Shown here: positions 1-12,539 of the stretch, in pieces
Layout of the letters: every line of letters begins with the position of its first letter
Numbering within the stretch: the first letter of the stretch is position 1
NCBI GenBank assembly: GCA_003993805.1
Contig: RSEF01000002.1
Span: 93,431,218 to 93,495,217, forward strand
DNA from: Himantopus leucocephalus
Lineage: Eukaryota; Chordata; Aves; Charadriiformes; Recurvirostridae
Length of the DNA: 64,000 nucleotides
Reading direction: 5' to 3'
Made by a program: the position numbers and the translations under genes
Notes under the pieces: generated by a model
The model's input: the letters and a program-made list of their open reading frames with translations, nothing else
What the model was told of the DNA's origin: nothing
Databases searched by the model: none

Positions 1-2167
1 AAATTCTACAAGAGGCCACCTGTTATTTCCTTATTCCATTTAAGAAGAATAGCCTAAACTACCACGTGTAATCTTTAAAGGAGCATGCTTGCTTACAGAT
101 TAGTTCAGTTCCTTTTAAGAATCCACCATGTTCCAAACACATATATAAGAAATAGTGTTTATAGCTAGGATTTAATATTGACAAGGGCATCCATGACATT
201 CAGTTCTAATATAGAAACACTTGCAGCAATTCAGGCTGCTGAGTCAGAAATTCATTTCTTTATATCACATCTAATTCACAAACATTCCTCACTTCATTTA
301 CTTGTACTATTTCTTTTCTTTACCTGGAAAAAATGCTGAATTTTTAAGTAAAGGTGCTTTGCCATGCCTCAGTAATTACCTCTGTCACCAAGCATAAATC
401 CTTCTACTACACACCAGAGTTGGATATTCCAAAAATAAGGTTTCTCAAGCAGAAAAGTGACATTTCCAGGCTAAGCCTTCAAAAGTTTTATTACACAAGT
501 TAGAAAGTTACAGAAGTAGGAATTTCAGCCTTCAAAGTGTCTAGAGGAAAACTGACTGTATAGGTGAAAGAAGACAGTGAAAGTAGGTAAAAATTAGGCA
601 AACTAGTATCCAAATAATGCCCCTGGGTTCTGCCCATCTCTACAGCCAACTTGACTCCCAAGATGCTGACAAACAGCTTTGAACAGCACAGAGAGTAGCA
701 ATGTCACCATCTCGTTCAGCCATACCTACACATTGGAAGACGGAGGACAGTGCTCATGTGGTTCCTAACTGGACCTCAGTTCTGTGTCTTGTGCCAAAAG
801 CTTTGTAAGAAATGTCACCACAATCTTCCTACAGATCCATCTCTCATGAAAATGTCATGACCACATTTACAATTTTCCAGGCGGCAGCAATGAATTTGAA
901 GAACATGCACATATGTGTATGCCATATTCATACACTTACTTGTTCATACTTACAGTGAGTGAGATGTGTCACCTTCCTCCCCTCCCCAAGTACTACTAAA
1001 CACATCAAAAGCTATTTCTGCACCTTGGAATGAACCCAAACAGCAGGTGTTTGCACACTTACTTAAAACTCTGATTATAGCGTGTTTTTTTGTGGGATTT
1101 TTTTCCCCACACAGGTGAAATACTCTCAGGCTTCTAAAGTCTGAAGGCAAGGATTAGTACAGATGAGGACAAAAGCAAGAAAAACAGTCATCAGCTTAGT
1201 ACAACATCTGTTGTATGCTTTTAGTGCAGTTATTCTGAAGACACAAAAATTAGCAAATCAAAGATTAAGTTATTTTTAAGAATAAATTCCAAGCTGACTA
1301 CAGAACATCTTCCAGAACCAGCAACAGCAGTAGCTGGAACGCTTTATGTTTAGCCTGCTATTTATGCCTGGCTAGTTACAAAGTCAACTAACACTCAGGT
1401 AGACTGTGCGGGTATCTTTTAACTGCAGATTCATATGCCTCCTTTTTCAAATCATTAAAAATGAATCATTTTCACATAAGACCTCAAGTAAGTAAGGTTA
1501 GGTACTCAGTTCCTTCGGCATAAATGTGATTTAGTGTCTCAGGCCTTTCAATGAAGGCCTGAGACAAGACCAGATGACACAAAGATGACCACTACTTTCC
1601 TGATGGCATGCACACAAGTCCCTTTTAAAACATAAAATGATTTTTAAATCATTAGCTCTCTAGCCACCAAGGAATGTGTCCAGACTACAAAGTAAGCTAC
1701 CCTGACATAAGTAATAGTACCACTTTCAGAAGGTAATACAATGTCATAACATAGTTCCCACAGTCATCCAATATAACTCCTCGTAAAACTGTCAGCAGAC
1801 GATATACAGTGAACTGTTCTGCCTATGAAACTGATATGCAGGGCAGTAAAAAATAGGTGCATTATTGTATGTACGCCCTAGCATACACACTTTTAAGTCC
1901 ACATCCCAAAGTTTTGCTCCATTTTCATGCATTGCTTGAGTAGGGATACTGCATCTACTTTATTTGAATAAACATTGAATTAAAAATAATAATACATGTG
2001 CTACACCCTATCACCTGCCCACTTGAATGAAACTTACACGAGAGGAACGTGAAACACTCAAGAACGCATTGGGTCATGTTGGGGTCCTGGTCTGCATTGC
2101 TAGACATACATCCATAGAAAACACTATTTAGAACACTGCCAGTGCAAGTCAGTCAGATCTATTTTAA
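1..2167. other. Unassigned AT-rich sequence, no gene recognised
   Basis: No repeat family or recognisable protein is visible. Two minus-strand stretches could be small exons. Positions 954-1017 end at a perfect GTAAGT donor and read out an acidic peptide containing FDVFSSTWGGEEGD. Positions 380-470 have an AG/GTAATT donor and an open frame containing WNIQLWCVVEGFMLGD. Their reading phases do not join directly and their acceptors are weak, so I do not call them as genes. Confidence 0.5.
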
Positions 2168-2462
2168 GAATTTGCCCCCTCCTCCTAATGTTCGCCCCTC
2201 CTCCCCTTCCCCAGTTTTTATTGCTGAGCACATTATATGATATGGGATACCCCTTTGGCCAGTTGGGGTCAGCTGCCTTGGCTGTGTCCCCTCCCAGTTT
2301 CTTGTGCCCCCCTCCAGCCTACATGCTGGCAGGGCAGCGTGAAAAACAGAAAAGGCCTTGATGCTGCTTAAGCACTGCTCAGCAATAACCAAAATATCCA
2401 AAACATAGCACCAACAAGCTACTATGAAGAAGATTAACTCTATCCCAGCTAAAACCAGTAGC
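2168..2462 (-). mobile_element. ERVL-type LTR fragment (minus strand)
   Basis: On the minus strand this stretch repeats the first part of the LTR at 17921-18503. It shares the start (CTGGTTT-AGCTGGGA-AGAGTTAAT on the minus strand), the block 'actgctcagcaa', and the stretch before the TATA region where both have a version of 'ggacacagcc'. It stops just beyond the promoter region (AATAAAAACT on the minus strand near 2214-2223), so R and U5 are missing. The first bases of the LTR (TGTC at 17921) are replaced here by TAC, meaning the terminal TG is lost. The minus-strand open frame of about 100 codons across this interval is a by-product of the LTR and not a gene. The family name is from my memory of avian repeats. 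The in-window similarity to 17921 is directly visible. Confidence 0.75.
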
Positions 2463-2477
2463 GCCACCTCAAGTTTA

Positions 2478-5140
2478 TATATACCAATGTATACAGCCTG
2501 AGGAACAGGAAGAATTGGAGCTCTGTGCCCAGTCAGAAAGTTATGATATCACAGGAATATTTGAAACATGGTGGGACAACTCACATGACTGGAGGATTAT
2601 GATGGATGGCTATGAGCTGTTTCATAAAGACAGGCAGGGAAGAAGAGGATGAAGAATCATGCTCTATGTTAAGGAGAACCTGGAACGTATAGAAGTCAAC
2701 TACAGCAATTGTGGAAGCCCTATTGAATACCTCTGTGTCAAGATCAGAGGGGTTGTCCCCAAGGGGGATCTTACAGTAGGCATCTGCTACCAACCTCCAA
2801 ACCATGACAAAAAGGCCAATGAAGCAATATTTGGGTCACTTAAGCAAGCTTTGGGTCAACAGAACCTGATTCTTATGGGTGACTTCAACTACCCAGACAT
2901 TTGTTGGAAGAACAATACAGCAGCTCACATGTCATCCACCAAGTTCCTGGAAGGTATAGAGGACTAATTCCTCATACAAATGTTAGATATGCCAACCAGG
3001 AATGAGGCACTGCTAGACTTGCTACTCACAAACCAAGAAAACCTGTCTTGCAATATCTTGGTTAGTGACAGCCTTGGCTGCAGTGACCACAATATTGTGG
3101 AGTTTGGGATCCTGCTGATCATGCTGAGGGTTAGTGCTAAGACAACGGTTTTAGATTTTAGAAGAGCAAACTTCCAGCTGAGCTCTGAGCTCAGCTGGGA
3201 GGGACTCCGTGGGAAGTTTCCGTGAAGGATAAAGGAGTTAGCAACTGCTGGGAGTTTTTCAAGAACGCTCTTCTGGAACCACAAAACCAGTTCATCCCCT
3301 TTAAAGGTAAGCGAAGTAGGCAGAGCAAGAGACCCCCTTGGCTTAGCTGCGAGCTTCAGAGGCTGCTTAAAAAAAACCAAAAGAGAAGTGTACCAGAGAT
3401 GGAAAAGCAGATGAATTCCCATTGAGAACTACAAGGACATTGCCAGGGTGTGCAGAAATGCAGTTAGAAAAGCAAAAGCTCAGCTCAGATTGAAATTGTC
3501 CAGAGATGTCACAAACTACAAGAAAGGGTTCTTCAGGTATGTAAACAACAAGCAGAAACAGAAGGAAAATATTGGCCTGCTGTTAACCAGGAGAGGTGAA
3601 TTAGTCACCAATAACACTGAAAAGGCAGAGTTTCTTAACACTTTCTTCACCAGCAGTGTTGGGCCCCAGGCCTCGGGAACAACAATCCAGGTTGATGCAA
3701 ACACAGACCCACCATCAGCGAAGGAAGAGCTGGTATGCAAACTATTACAGCAGTTTGACCCCTACAAAGCAATGGGCCTTGATGCGATCCACCTGAGGGT
3801 GTTAAGAAAGCTGGCTGATGTCATTGCAAGGCCATTCTCCATAATTCTTCAGAAGTAGTGGAGATCAGGGGACATCCCAGAAGACTGGAAGAAGACTAAT
3901 GTCACCCCCATCTACAAGAAGGGCTTAAAGGAGGATCCAGGAAATTATAGGCCCATCAGTCATACTTCAGTCCCTGAGAAAGTTATGGAACGAATCCTCT
4001 TGGGGGCCATCACAAGTCAAATGAAGCACGTGATTGGGAAAAGCCAGCACGGATTCACCAAGGGCAAATTGTGCTTGACAAACCTGCTCACCTTCTACGA
4101 CAAACTAACCTGGCTTGGTTGATGTGGGGCGAGTGGTGGACATTGTCTACCTGGATTTCTCCAAGGCTTTTGACATAGTTCCCCACAACCTCCTCTTCAA
4201 GAAACTGACACGTTACGGTCTAGACAAGTGGTCTGTATGGTGGCTGGGGAACTGCCTGACAAGCCACACCCAGAGGGTGGTGGTAAATGGCTCTATTTCA
4301 AACTCACAACCTGTCACAAGTGGGGTCCACCAGGGATCGATATTGGGCCCAACACTGTTTAATATCTTCCTAAGTGATCTGGGTGATGGGATCAAGTGTA
4401 TCCTGACAAAGTGTGCTGATGTTACCAAACTGAGTGGGGAAGTGGACACTTTTGAAGGGAGAGGCACCCTGAAGGAAGACCCGGACAGGCTGGAAGCGTG
4501 AGCTGACAAGAACATTATGAAGTTCAACTAAGGACAAGTGTAAGGTCTTGCGCCTGGGAAAACATAATCCAGGAGTGCAGCACAGGCTGGGATCTACCTG
4601 GCTGGAGAGCAGCTCTGTGGAAAGGAACCTGGGGGTCCTGGTGGACAACAAGCTCAATATGAGTGAACAGTGTGCAGCAGTGGCAAAGAAAGCCAACAGG
4701 ACGCTGGGTGGCATCAACAAGGGCATCACCAACAGAGAAAAGAAGATGTTATCCCACTCTACTTAGCACTTGTCAGGCCATACGTGGAATACTGTGTTCA
4801 GTTTTGGTCCCCGATATACAAAAAAAGATGTGGACAGGCTGGAGACGGTCCAGAGAAGGGCCACCAAGATGATCAGAGGACTGCAAAGCCTGCTATATGA
4901 GAAAAAGCTGAGAGAACTGGGTTTGTTTGGCTTAAGAAAAGAAGGCTTAGGGGAGACCTTATCACCATGCTCCAGTATTTAAAGGGTGGCTACAAAGAAG
5001 ATGAAGACTCCCTTTTTACAAGGGGTCACATGGAAAAGACAAGGGGTAATGGGTACTAGTCAGATAATCCACATTTAAGGGAAAGTTTACCATTCATGAA
5101 GGTTTTAAAAAGTAATATCAGAACTAATGACATCACCAAT
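2478..5140 (+). mobile_element. CR1 LINE, long 5'-truncated copy (plus strand)
   Basis: CR1 is the dominant non-LTR retrotransposon of birds and uses an APE-type endonuclease and reverse transcriptase encoded by ORF2. This copy starts inside the endonuclease domain and runs through the linker, reverse transcriptase and most of the C-terminal region. Recognisable landmarks in order are the endonuclease core near 2660-3140 ([22 protein letters not shown]), the linker KAKAQLRLKLSRDV near 3475, NYRPISHTS near 3940, YLDFSKAFD near 4150, GVHQGSILGP near 4325 and [12 protein letters not shown] near 4850. The end is vague because similarity fades after about 5040-5180 and no ATTCTATGATTCT tail is present, so the 3' end is probably lost. 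ORF1 and the 5' UTR are absent, as expected for 5'-truncated LINE insertions. Confidence 0.93.
2500..5050 (+). pseudogene. CR1 ORF2 (endonuclease-reverse transcriptase) remnant
   Basis: The ORF2 protein would nick target DNA and reverse-transcribe the CR1 RNA. Here it is dead. In-frame stops occur near 2965 (between GIED and the following MLDMPTRN), near 3856 and near 4499. Frame changes occur between about 3225 and 3448 and again near 4110, and further breaks lie between 4501 and 4770. The reverse transcriptase keeps motif A (YLDFSKAFD, near 4147-4175). In motif C the usual FADDTKL reads CADVTKL near 4420-4440, so the second catalytic aspartate is changed to valine. The C-terminal part ([16 protein letters not shown]) is readable in a different frame from the RT core. 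The scattered mutations indicate neutral decay after insertion. No part looks preserved by selection. Confidence 0.9.
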
Positions 5141-7782
5141 GTATCATGGCAGGATTTGATCTGAGAAGAGAGAGGAAGAAGGGAGAAAATCCACAATTCA
5201 AGTCAGAACACGCAACCTGTGATCACCTCACTCCCAAACAACAGGGCCATACATCAGTTGCAGAACTTCCGAGACCAAAAATACATTATTTTCTTAGATC
5301 CTTGAAGATCTCAGGCCACAGCCTTGAACTACCTGAGTATTAGTGCTGCAGATAGGATGGTATTTTTCAAGGTAAATATTTCTTTATACTTCAATAAACA
5401 TTAATGATAGTTTTGCATAACTGAAAGACTCAAATAGTCATTGTTTTGCACAGAAGTAAGACTGTTTACTGTTGTGTTCAAACCTTGAACTTGATTTGAG
5501 GTTAGCATGTCCTACCAACTGATGTATTACACAAAAATGGAGAAGTAAAGGTAGAAATAAAAAACAAAAAACAACTACCCCCCTAAGTCTTATGAAAGTT
5601 CTTAATATTTCAAGCACAAAGCATTTCTGCAATCTAAACACAGCTATTGCATTTAAATTTGTGGTTTTTCAACTCCAATGAACACAATACAGTTGCATTA
5701 TTTTACTCATGTTGCATATAACCAGTATTTATTTATTATGGATCAAACATAACAAAAAAAAACCCAAAACACAGAAGTGTTTTGTTTGAATCTACATCTT
5801 TCTCTGGAGAGCAGCTCAACAGAACTGAAGAACAGTGTTTATAGTGCTTCTCACAAGAAAGAGGACGGGGAGAGGGAGGGGAAACAGCTAAGACTTCATT
5901 CCAGCCACAAGATTTACTAACATTCTATGAGCAGTGGTGATCACTCTTAACCTAGCAATGATCACAAACATCACTGAAGAAATACAACAATATAAAAGAG
6001 TAGCCAAATGGGTGGACTCAGCTACCTTGAGTTACGATCTTTCATCTGTGAGCTAAAGGTTAAAAAGTAGGATCTCTGTCAACCATGACAAAGATTCACT
6101 CTAGTTTTCCTTCTCCTCATCCTCACCCTGCTTTGCACATGTTAGGACTAGGAACATAATAAGTTTTCCAAATCTCAAATACCATCACCAAGATAGATTT
6201 CTTCCCATTCAGCTAGGAGGATACACATATAACCTGCAAAACTAGGTGAAAAAATTCCCCTGAATTATTTTTTATTATTTTGCTTGTTTGTTTGTTTAGG
6301 AAATAATAGTAAATCAGGATGACACAAAACTTCCATAATGGTCCATTTTGTTCAAAGATTTACTGTTTTGTTGTTTATTTGCTTTTTGCCTGATTTGTTT
6401 TCAGTTTCAGTTTTGAGACACTGGCTCTTGTTATACTTCCACGAGCTTACTGAAATACCCTTCTGCAACTGAGGTTTTCTTCCCCATGCAAATAGTTTTA
6501 GAATGATCTTAACCTTCTCCATTTTACAGCAACAACAGCAGATGATAATAAAATGCTGCAGGCAATATAACCACAGGCATACAAACACAAAACATTAAGT
6601 ATTTTCTATGTAAGCAGATCACAAGGGTGTTTACCTGTCAAAATCTTGAGGTTAGGAAAAATTTCTTAACTTCAGTTTTGAATTAGGATGAAAATAAAGT
6701 TTGACAGAACTTCTCACATCCTATCCTAGAGAATCTACACATATTTCTGCTGTGGGAATTTCGTTCACTTTCAAGTATTAAAGAATGTAATGTCATTCAG
6801 ATAGACCGGTGTTTCAACAAGGACTACTGATACTACTTGAAGCATTTAAATTGTTATCTGTTTTAAATACATTTATTTGTTGTCTTCAGATTAGCAGGAC
6901 CATCTTCTTCAATCTGATATTTCACATGCAGTGTTATCTAACTATAAAAGTAAAGTCATTTATTTTACTGTGTTTTCACCTGATTTGAATTTTGAGTTTT
7001 CTCCAGCTTAAGTATTTTTATCTTGTTCTCTTTCATATGCCCTTCAGACATCCTACCACCATTATTATTTCTCTTCAGACCTTCACAATCATCCTGCATT
7101 CCTCAAGTTGTAGTTCAACATGTATTAAAAAGTGTCATACTACACACCTTCAACCTATGCTCCTACTTCAGTGTACCTAAAATAAGTGTAAGTGTTCTAT
7201 ATAAGCCCTCTACATCTGCTTTAGAATTAAGAAAATGTCTTGAGTCTGAAAAGAGAATTTGTTTAGGGAAGTTCTTCTGGCAAAGAGGTGCATTGCTGGT
7301 GAACATCTCACCTTTATCCCTGTTATGCTACCACATCCAAACAGATAGTCAGACATACCAGCTTCACCCCTTGAACATCAGATTACTGTTCACTTACTTC
7401 ATAATATCCCCTTTCTGATATGGCCTGATATGACAGTTTTCTCCAAGATCTAGAAACCTCCTGAGGAAACAGAGCAACTTCCCACACCAGAGAAACCCAT
7501 GGGAATGGAGAACTCCCTGAAACCCAGCTCCCTCCCAGCACCACCCTTAATTCGGTTGATAATGCCTTTGGTCACCAGAGGAACTTCATTGAGCAGCTAC
7601 AGTAGTTCACGTTGTTCAGTGCCCTAGTTCTCCAGGTGCGCTGAATTCTGAAATATTTCCAATAAATTTCCACTGACCTTGCATATTAATTGTTCAGAAC
7701 TAGAGCATTTTGAAAGGTGGTAACTGAAAGTACAATAGCATTTATTTTACCAGCCACTGCCCCAGAGCAAAATGAGGAATAC

Positions 7783-7848
7783 CTGTTTGAGAATTTCAGT
7801 GCCTCCTGGAACCCTAGGGGCTTGTGCTTCTGCAGTCCTATCAATTAT
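7783..7848 (-). CDS. Candidate coding exon, unidentified gene (minus strand)
   Basis: On the minus strand a good acceptor (ctctttgttttcaag) is followed by 66 bases open in phase 0, then a CAG/GTATTC donor. The 22 codons read IIDRTAEAQAPRV followed by PGGTEILKQ. I do not recognise the protein. The candidate lies downstream of the minus-facing side of the CpG island at 40.5-41.3 kb, so it could be an exon of a long leftward gene. Its phase does not join directly with the candidate at 8442-8481, which leaves one base over. At least one of the two is therefore wrong, or an exon is missing between them. Pseudo-exons with such signals are common in introns, so confidence is low. Confidence 0.22.
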
Positions 7849-8441
7849 CTTGAAAACAAAGAGACAGAGGCTTTCATATTAGAAAAACAGTAGTAACAGA
7901 CTTGAAATAAAACACCATTGGTTTTCTAGGTCAACGCTCACAACGCAACAAATGCTTTTCACAGTTTAAGAATACAACAAACTGAGTTCTCACATGAGCA
8001 GCTTCAACTGTCTACAGTGTCCATAACAATGAACTCTGAGACCCACAGTGCAGTTTATACTTATTATCCCAGCATGAAGCAATGCTGTTCACTTTTTACA
8101 ACCCAGAGCAATCTAGCTAATCAGTTCACTGAGTAGTATCAGATGATGGTGTTTTAATGTTGATAGCACTTGCTGTCTTAGAAACTTGAATTAAGCATCT
8201 ATGATGACCAAAGCTAAAACTAGAAGAGTTAATACTTTCCTGTTCTCTGGAATAGGCACTGTATGACCTTACAGCTGTATTATTCCTTTTTATTTTAATA
8301 GAAACCTGTGCTTTGACAGAAATGAAAGGAAAAAAGAAATTAAAAAGAAAACAATCCATCTCTCTAGCATCACAACACAGTGCTAGGAAGTAGACCTCTT
8401 CAGATGACAACAGATCACAAATCCATCAGTCATCTGCTTAC

Positions 8442-8481
8442 CTGATTCTTCATGATCCTTTACAGCAGTAAGAACAAATCT
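8442..8481 (-). CDS. Candidate short coding exon, unidentified gene (minus strand)
   Basis: Both splice signals are strong on the minus strand, with acceptor tttctctttacttccag and donor CAG/GTAAGC. Only one of the three frames is open across the 40 bases and it reads RFVLTAVKDHEES plus one extra base. The other two frames hit stops. The peptide is not one I can assign. It could be an exon of a leftward gene starting at the CpG island near 40.8 kb, or a decoy exon. The combination of splice-site quality and a single open frame is better than most alternatives in this part of the window, but it is not proof. Confidence 0.25.
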
Positions 8482-9138
8482 CTGGAAGTAAAGAGAAATC
8501 TAAAAGCCTCATAGAAACCAATTCAAACTAAGGAAAAGCAATTTGAAGACAACACCTTGTTTCACTTTTTACCGTACCAAACATACCAAGCATTTTAACT
8601 TACAGAAACTGAGAAAACAACTTTTTTGTCCTGGAAAAATTATTTCCACAAATCATTTTAGACTGAGACAGAAAGGAAAATTTAAAAAAAAAAAAAACCC
8701 ACAAAACAAAACACCACAACAGGTTACCATGCAAGAAACACATAGAGCTGAAGCACTGTGCTATTCTGCTCTGAAGCAGCCTCGTGTCTCAAAGACCCTA
8801 CATAACGGAAAGGTTTTTATCAGTCATGCATAGAGAACACACGTGCCTGAATATAATCATCTAAGTAGTGGATATAAAGGCATAACCTAATAATTCCGTT
8901 CAAAAAATAGGGTTTAGATTTTATTTCAAGTGATTTCTCATTAAAACATCGGTTGGAACAATGACTAAAACTATTAGCAAGACAGAAGATGGTTTCTGTA
9001 AAGGAATACAGCATGAAACGAAGAGATTTTTTCCTCATCGCACACGTATCCCAAGAAAGAAAAATGACAAAAGTTCACTTGTGTCCTTGAAGGAATATGC
9101 TTTGATCATTTCTTCCCAAATATAAATACAGAGCAAAT

Positions 9139-9415
9139 AAATCATAGAATCATAAAATCGTTAAGGTTGGAAGGGACCTTTCAGATCATCTAGTCCAACC
9201 ATTAACCTAACCTGACAAAACCACTTCTAAACCATATCCCCAAGTACCTTGTCTACCCTTTTTTTAAACACCTCCAGGGATGGCGAATCCACCACCTCCC
9301 TGGGCAGCCTATTCCAATGTTGGATAACCCTTTCAGTGAAAAAATTTTTCCTCATATCCAACCTAAACCTCCCCTGGCTTAACTTTAACCCATTTCCTCT
9401 AGTCCTAAATATTAA
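9139..9415 (-). mobile_element. CR1 3'-end fragment (minus strand)
   Basis: The left boundary on the plus strand reads atcatagaatcataaaatcg. This is the reverse complement of the CR1 terminal repeat (ATTCTATGATTCT), so the 3' end of the element lies at 9139. It continues with the hallmark 'ggttggaagggacctttcag' and 'tctagtccaacc'. The fragment covers about 280 bases of 3' UTR plus the last codons of ORF2 (antisense of the WNxLP-type C-terminus) and is severely 5'-truncated. The plus-strand open frame at 9249-9461 is the antisense shadow of this element. Confidence 0.93.
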
Positions 9416-12400
9416 TAGTCAAAAAAGAACTTCTATAATATGGAAAGGAATATATCTGTAAAACAGGAAAGCAGCTAAACAGTCAGAAATGCTAGCAAAG
9501 GACACCTAGAAAAGAAGAAATGTAAAACTGAAGTGACTTTGAACGCTCATGAAGTATCCAGTCATACTGTTATAGGCAACATCTATTGTTTATCCTACAA
9601 CAAGTTCATAGAGTTGGTCAATTGGTCTGAAATTATTTGAATAACAAATTTTGAAGGAAACTACCTTTTTTAATTTATGTTAGAGGTGAGAGCAAAGCTT
9701 TCCTTGGTCCATGATGATACCTGCTGTGCTACTTGCAAAGACAGGCACAGCCTTATTCCAGCGGAGGTGTCTGGCAAAGGAAATGCAAGAACACGTAAAT
9801 CTTGCAGCCTATAGATCATAATTCCTATGCATCCAGGATATGAATTCTGTCATGGCAGGAAGCCTCAAAACTCCTTCCCAGAAGGAATTTCAGCCTGCAC
9901 TCCTGCTGAAATGCTGGCAATTTTAGAGGTATGGACAGCCTACCCCATCCAATCACCAAGTTTTCCACAAGGATGAAAGGAGAGCTTCGCAAATAAAAAA
10001 TAAATTAAGTAACTGTTTGCTGTTTAACTCACAGACTGAAAGGATCTAACTGATCTTCACTTTGGAAGCTCCTGGTGGGAAAGCAGCTCAAGAAGTTAAC
10101 AACAGTTTAATGACAGTTAGGTATCCATAAGCTGTAAATACCTACAAAATTCCCATGTAACCTTTCCCCGCGTCAACTTTAGTGTTGCTATATTGTACAT
10201 AAGCGTATTTCTGCAATTACCTACTTTGATCTTCAACTGCTTTTCCAGAAACCAATGTCACTAAGCACGAGTCAAAGAACTTAATGAACTACTGAACAAG
10301 CCTCATTTAAAATTGAGAACTGCTCAGACTGAAAAGCCAATTTTCCTTGTGCATCTGAGGACTCAGGTAACCCCCAGCAGTGGATGACTAAGCCAACATC
10401 TGCCCCAAGCAGGCGCATGCATACGTGCGCACCCACATGCTTTATGTCATCATTCGTAGAATACCTTGAGGAAACATACAGGAGTTTCCATGTAAAACAA
10501 ACTCTATTAGCAGCAAGGTCCTAAACCACACATTTCAGAACAGATTTGAGTAATGCAAGTCCAACTCCATTATGTTCCATACTACGAAAAAAAACTAAAC
10601 CAAAGGCTTTATGTCAGTTTAGTTAATAAATGTTGAGCTGTTAGCCCATTCTTCAGAAAGAAGAGGTCATCTGATCAGGCTCTCAAGTATTTACTAAATA
10701 AGAAGAATACATTCAACTGTGGGGTTAACTAGGCAAACCAGCAAATACCCATTCAGGAACATAACAGTGACAACTTCCTGCCACAAATGTATCACAGGTC
10801 TTGTACTGCACTTTGAGATACCCAAAGAAGAGACATGCTGAAATACCAATGGAGATTATTTTTTTATTATTATTATTTGCCCCATTACTATGGGCACAAA
10901 AACAGCTTTGGGGTTTCTGAGGGTTCACCTTACATCATCCTGCATTACACTGTTAGGTTCAACTGCAGGCATTCATGTTAACATGATNCATGCTGAAATA
11001 CCAATGGAGATTATTTTTTTATTATTATTATTATTTGCCCCATTACTATGGACACAAAAACAGCTTTGGGGTTTCTGAGGGTTCACATTACATCATCCTG
11101 CATTACACTGTTAGGCTCAACTGCAGGCATTCATGTTAACATGATTGCATTTCCTTGAGTCATCATGAAAATGAAGCAGCCTCATGAAAAATTTTAATTC
11201 ATTAGAAATTCTGAAAGACACCACACACATGGATTCACAACAGATTCACTGGAAGAGAGATATCATCATAAAGTTTCTTCCAGTCTACAGCAAAATGAGT
11301 TGCAGAGCTAAATGCAAATTCCTACAGCGATCCTAAGTATACAGTTCCATTGCATATTTCAGCGTGTTTTAAAGTCATTTTTCCTAAAATAACACCCTCA
11401 TGCAAAGTGCTCTTGTTGAATGATACAGAACTGTCTAAAGAGGCTTTTTTATTATTATAGATATAGTACTTAGCAGTTCATCCCCATTTGAAACAAGTCT
11501 GCTTTATCACAAAGAAAAGCTTCAGACTTGTTTACATCTCTGTGTATTTTCAGATACAATCATGACCCATTACTTACAAGCAAAAAAAAAATAATCATCC
11601 CAGGACATTTCAAGTTTAAATTCCGATTTTATAGCCACAATAAAATACCATCTGTTTCATCAAAGTATAGAGACTACTAAAGAATCAAGGTGAACACTCC
11701 CATCGTAACAGGACAATAGAAGAAGCTTGCTTTCCCAATTAGATTCGTTTTGGGCTCTGTCCCTCAAGCACTTGCTACAGCTTGCAGTATCCATAACCAA
11801 GAACGGCCTCAACTAGGATTGCAATAGTACAACATGCTGCCATCTCTGTAGCAAGCAAAAAAGTCCAAAGCACTCATAATTTACTTGACAGCAGCCATAT
11901 TTTTCCTCATATAAAATTAAGAACTGAGGGTGACAAAACCCAGAGAGAGTGAGTTACTTGAATTTGCTTCTACACAAATATAAAATAGGGATTCTTGTTT
12001 GTCCTTCACATGCCTGCTAAACTCTAAGTACAAGAAATGCAGGTTAGGTGATGCCACAAGAAGTCCTTTTAAGGTGCCCACTCAGGCCTGCCATTCATTC
12101 TCAGCAATCAGTGCAGATCTGCCTTCAGCTGGTGACATGAATCACCTCCATTAAGGAAAAGCATGGACAAAAAAATAGGGTATTCCTGGAAAGCAGGGAG
12201 CAGTACCCATACCTGAACTACCAGAAACAGGCATTCCTGATGATCAGAGCCATCACATTGATTTGCACAGGCTGACATGCCCCAAATCTCAGCAGGATTA
12301 ATTGATATACCCCGTGTATTTCATTGTCTCTACTATCTTGCTTCCTCTTCCACATTACCCAAGTCAGAGCTATGAATGAAGATGCTTAAGATGCTTAAGT

Positions 12401-12539
12401 GTATGCATAATACTGGACATAAAATGTATGTCAGTAGCATGCAGAAGGCAAAATGAACATTCTTCCACCGAACCAGTGTCTTTTTCAGGTTTTCAGTAAA
12501 ATGGACACCTCTGAAGATGGTAGGGGTCCATCTTCACAG
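9416..12539. other. Unassigned sequence with one assembly duplication
   Basis: There is no recognisable gene or repeat family. The only structure is the duplicated block 10834-11145 around a single N, listed separately. A minus-strand stretch at 9721-9770 has usable splice signals (acceptor gcatttcctttgccag, donor CAG/GTATCA) and reads HLRWNKAVPVFASSTA. It is too short to call. Confidence 0.5.
10834..11145 (+). repeat. Near-identical duplicate pair joined by one N (assembly overlap)
   Basis: 10834-10987 and 10989-11145 are the same sequence, differing by three substitutions and one extra ATT unit in the (ATT)n run, with a single N at 10988 between them. This is the signature of two contig ends, probably the two haplotypes, laid end to end without merging. 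It is not a biological tandem duplication. The open frame across 10890-11078 exists only because of this join. Confidence 0.85.

Larger units (their letters stand above)
5141..9138. other. Unassigned AT-rich sequence
   Basis: There is no recognisable repeat family beyond possible CR1 remnants before about 5180. The stretch contains A- and T-rich runs (for example near 5745-5765 and 8683-8697). Two minus-strand exon candidates (7783-7848 and 8442-8481) lie here and are listed separately. Otherwise I see nothing. Confidence 0.5.

Noticed and set aside
2159..2467. A minus-strand frame of about 100 codons
   Set aside because: It lies wholly within LTR sequence that matches the LTR at 17921-18503. 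It is not a gene.
12190..12290. A minus-strand run with cysteines (CANQCDGSDHQEC) resembling an LDL-receptor class A repeat
   Set aside because: The cysteine pattern is incomplete, the acceptor is poor and there is no neighbouring repeat, so chance is likelier.
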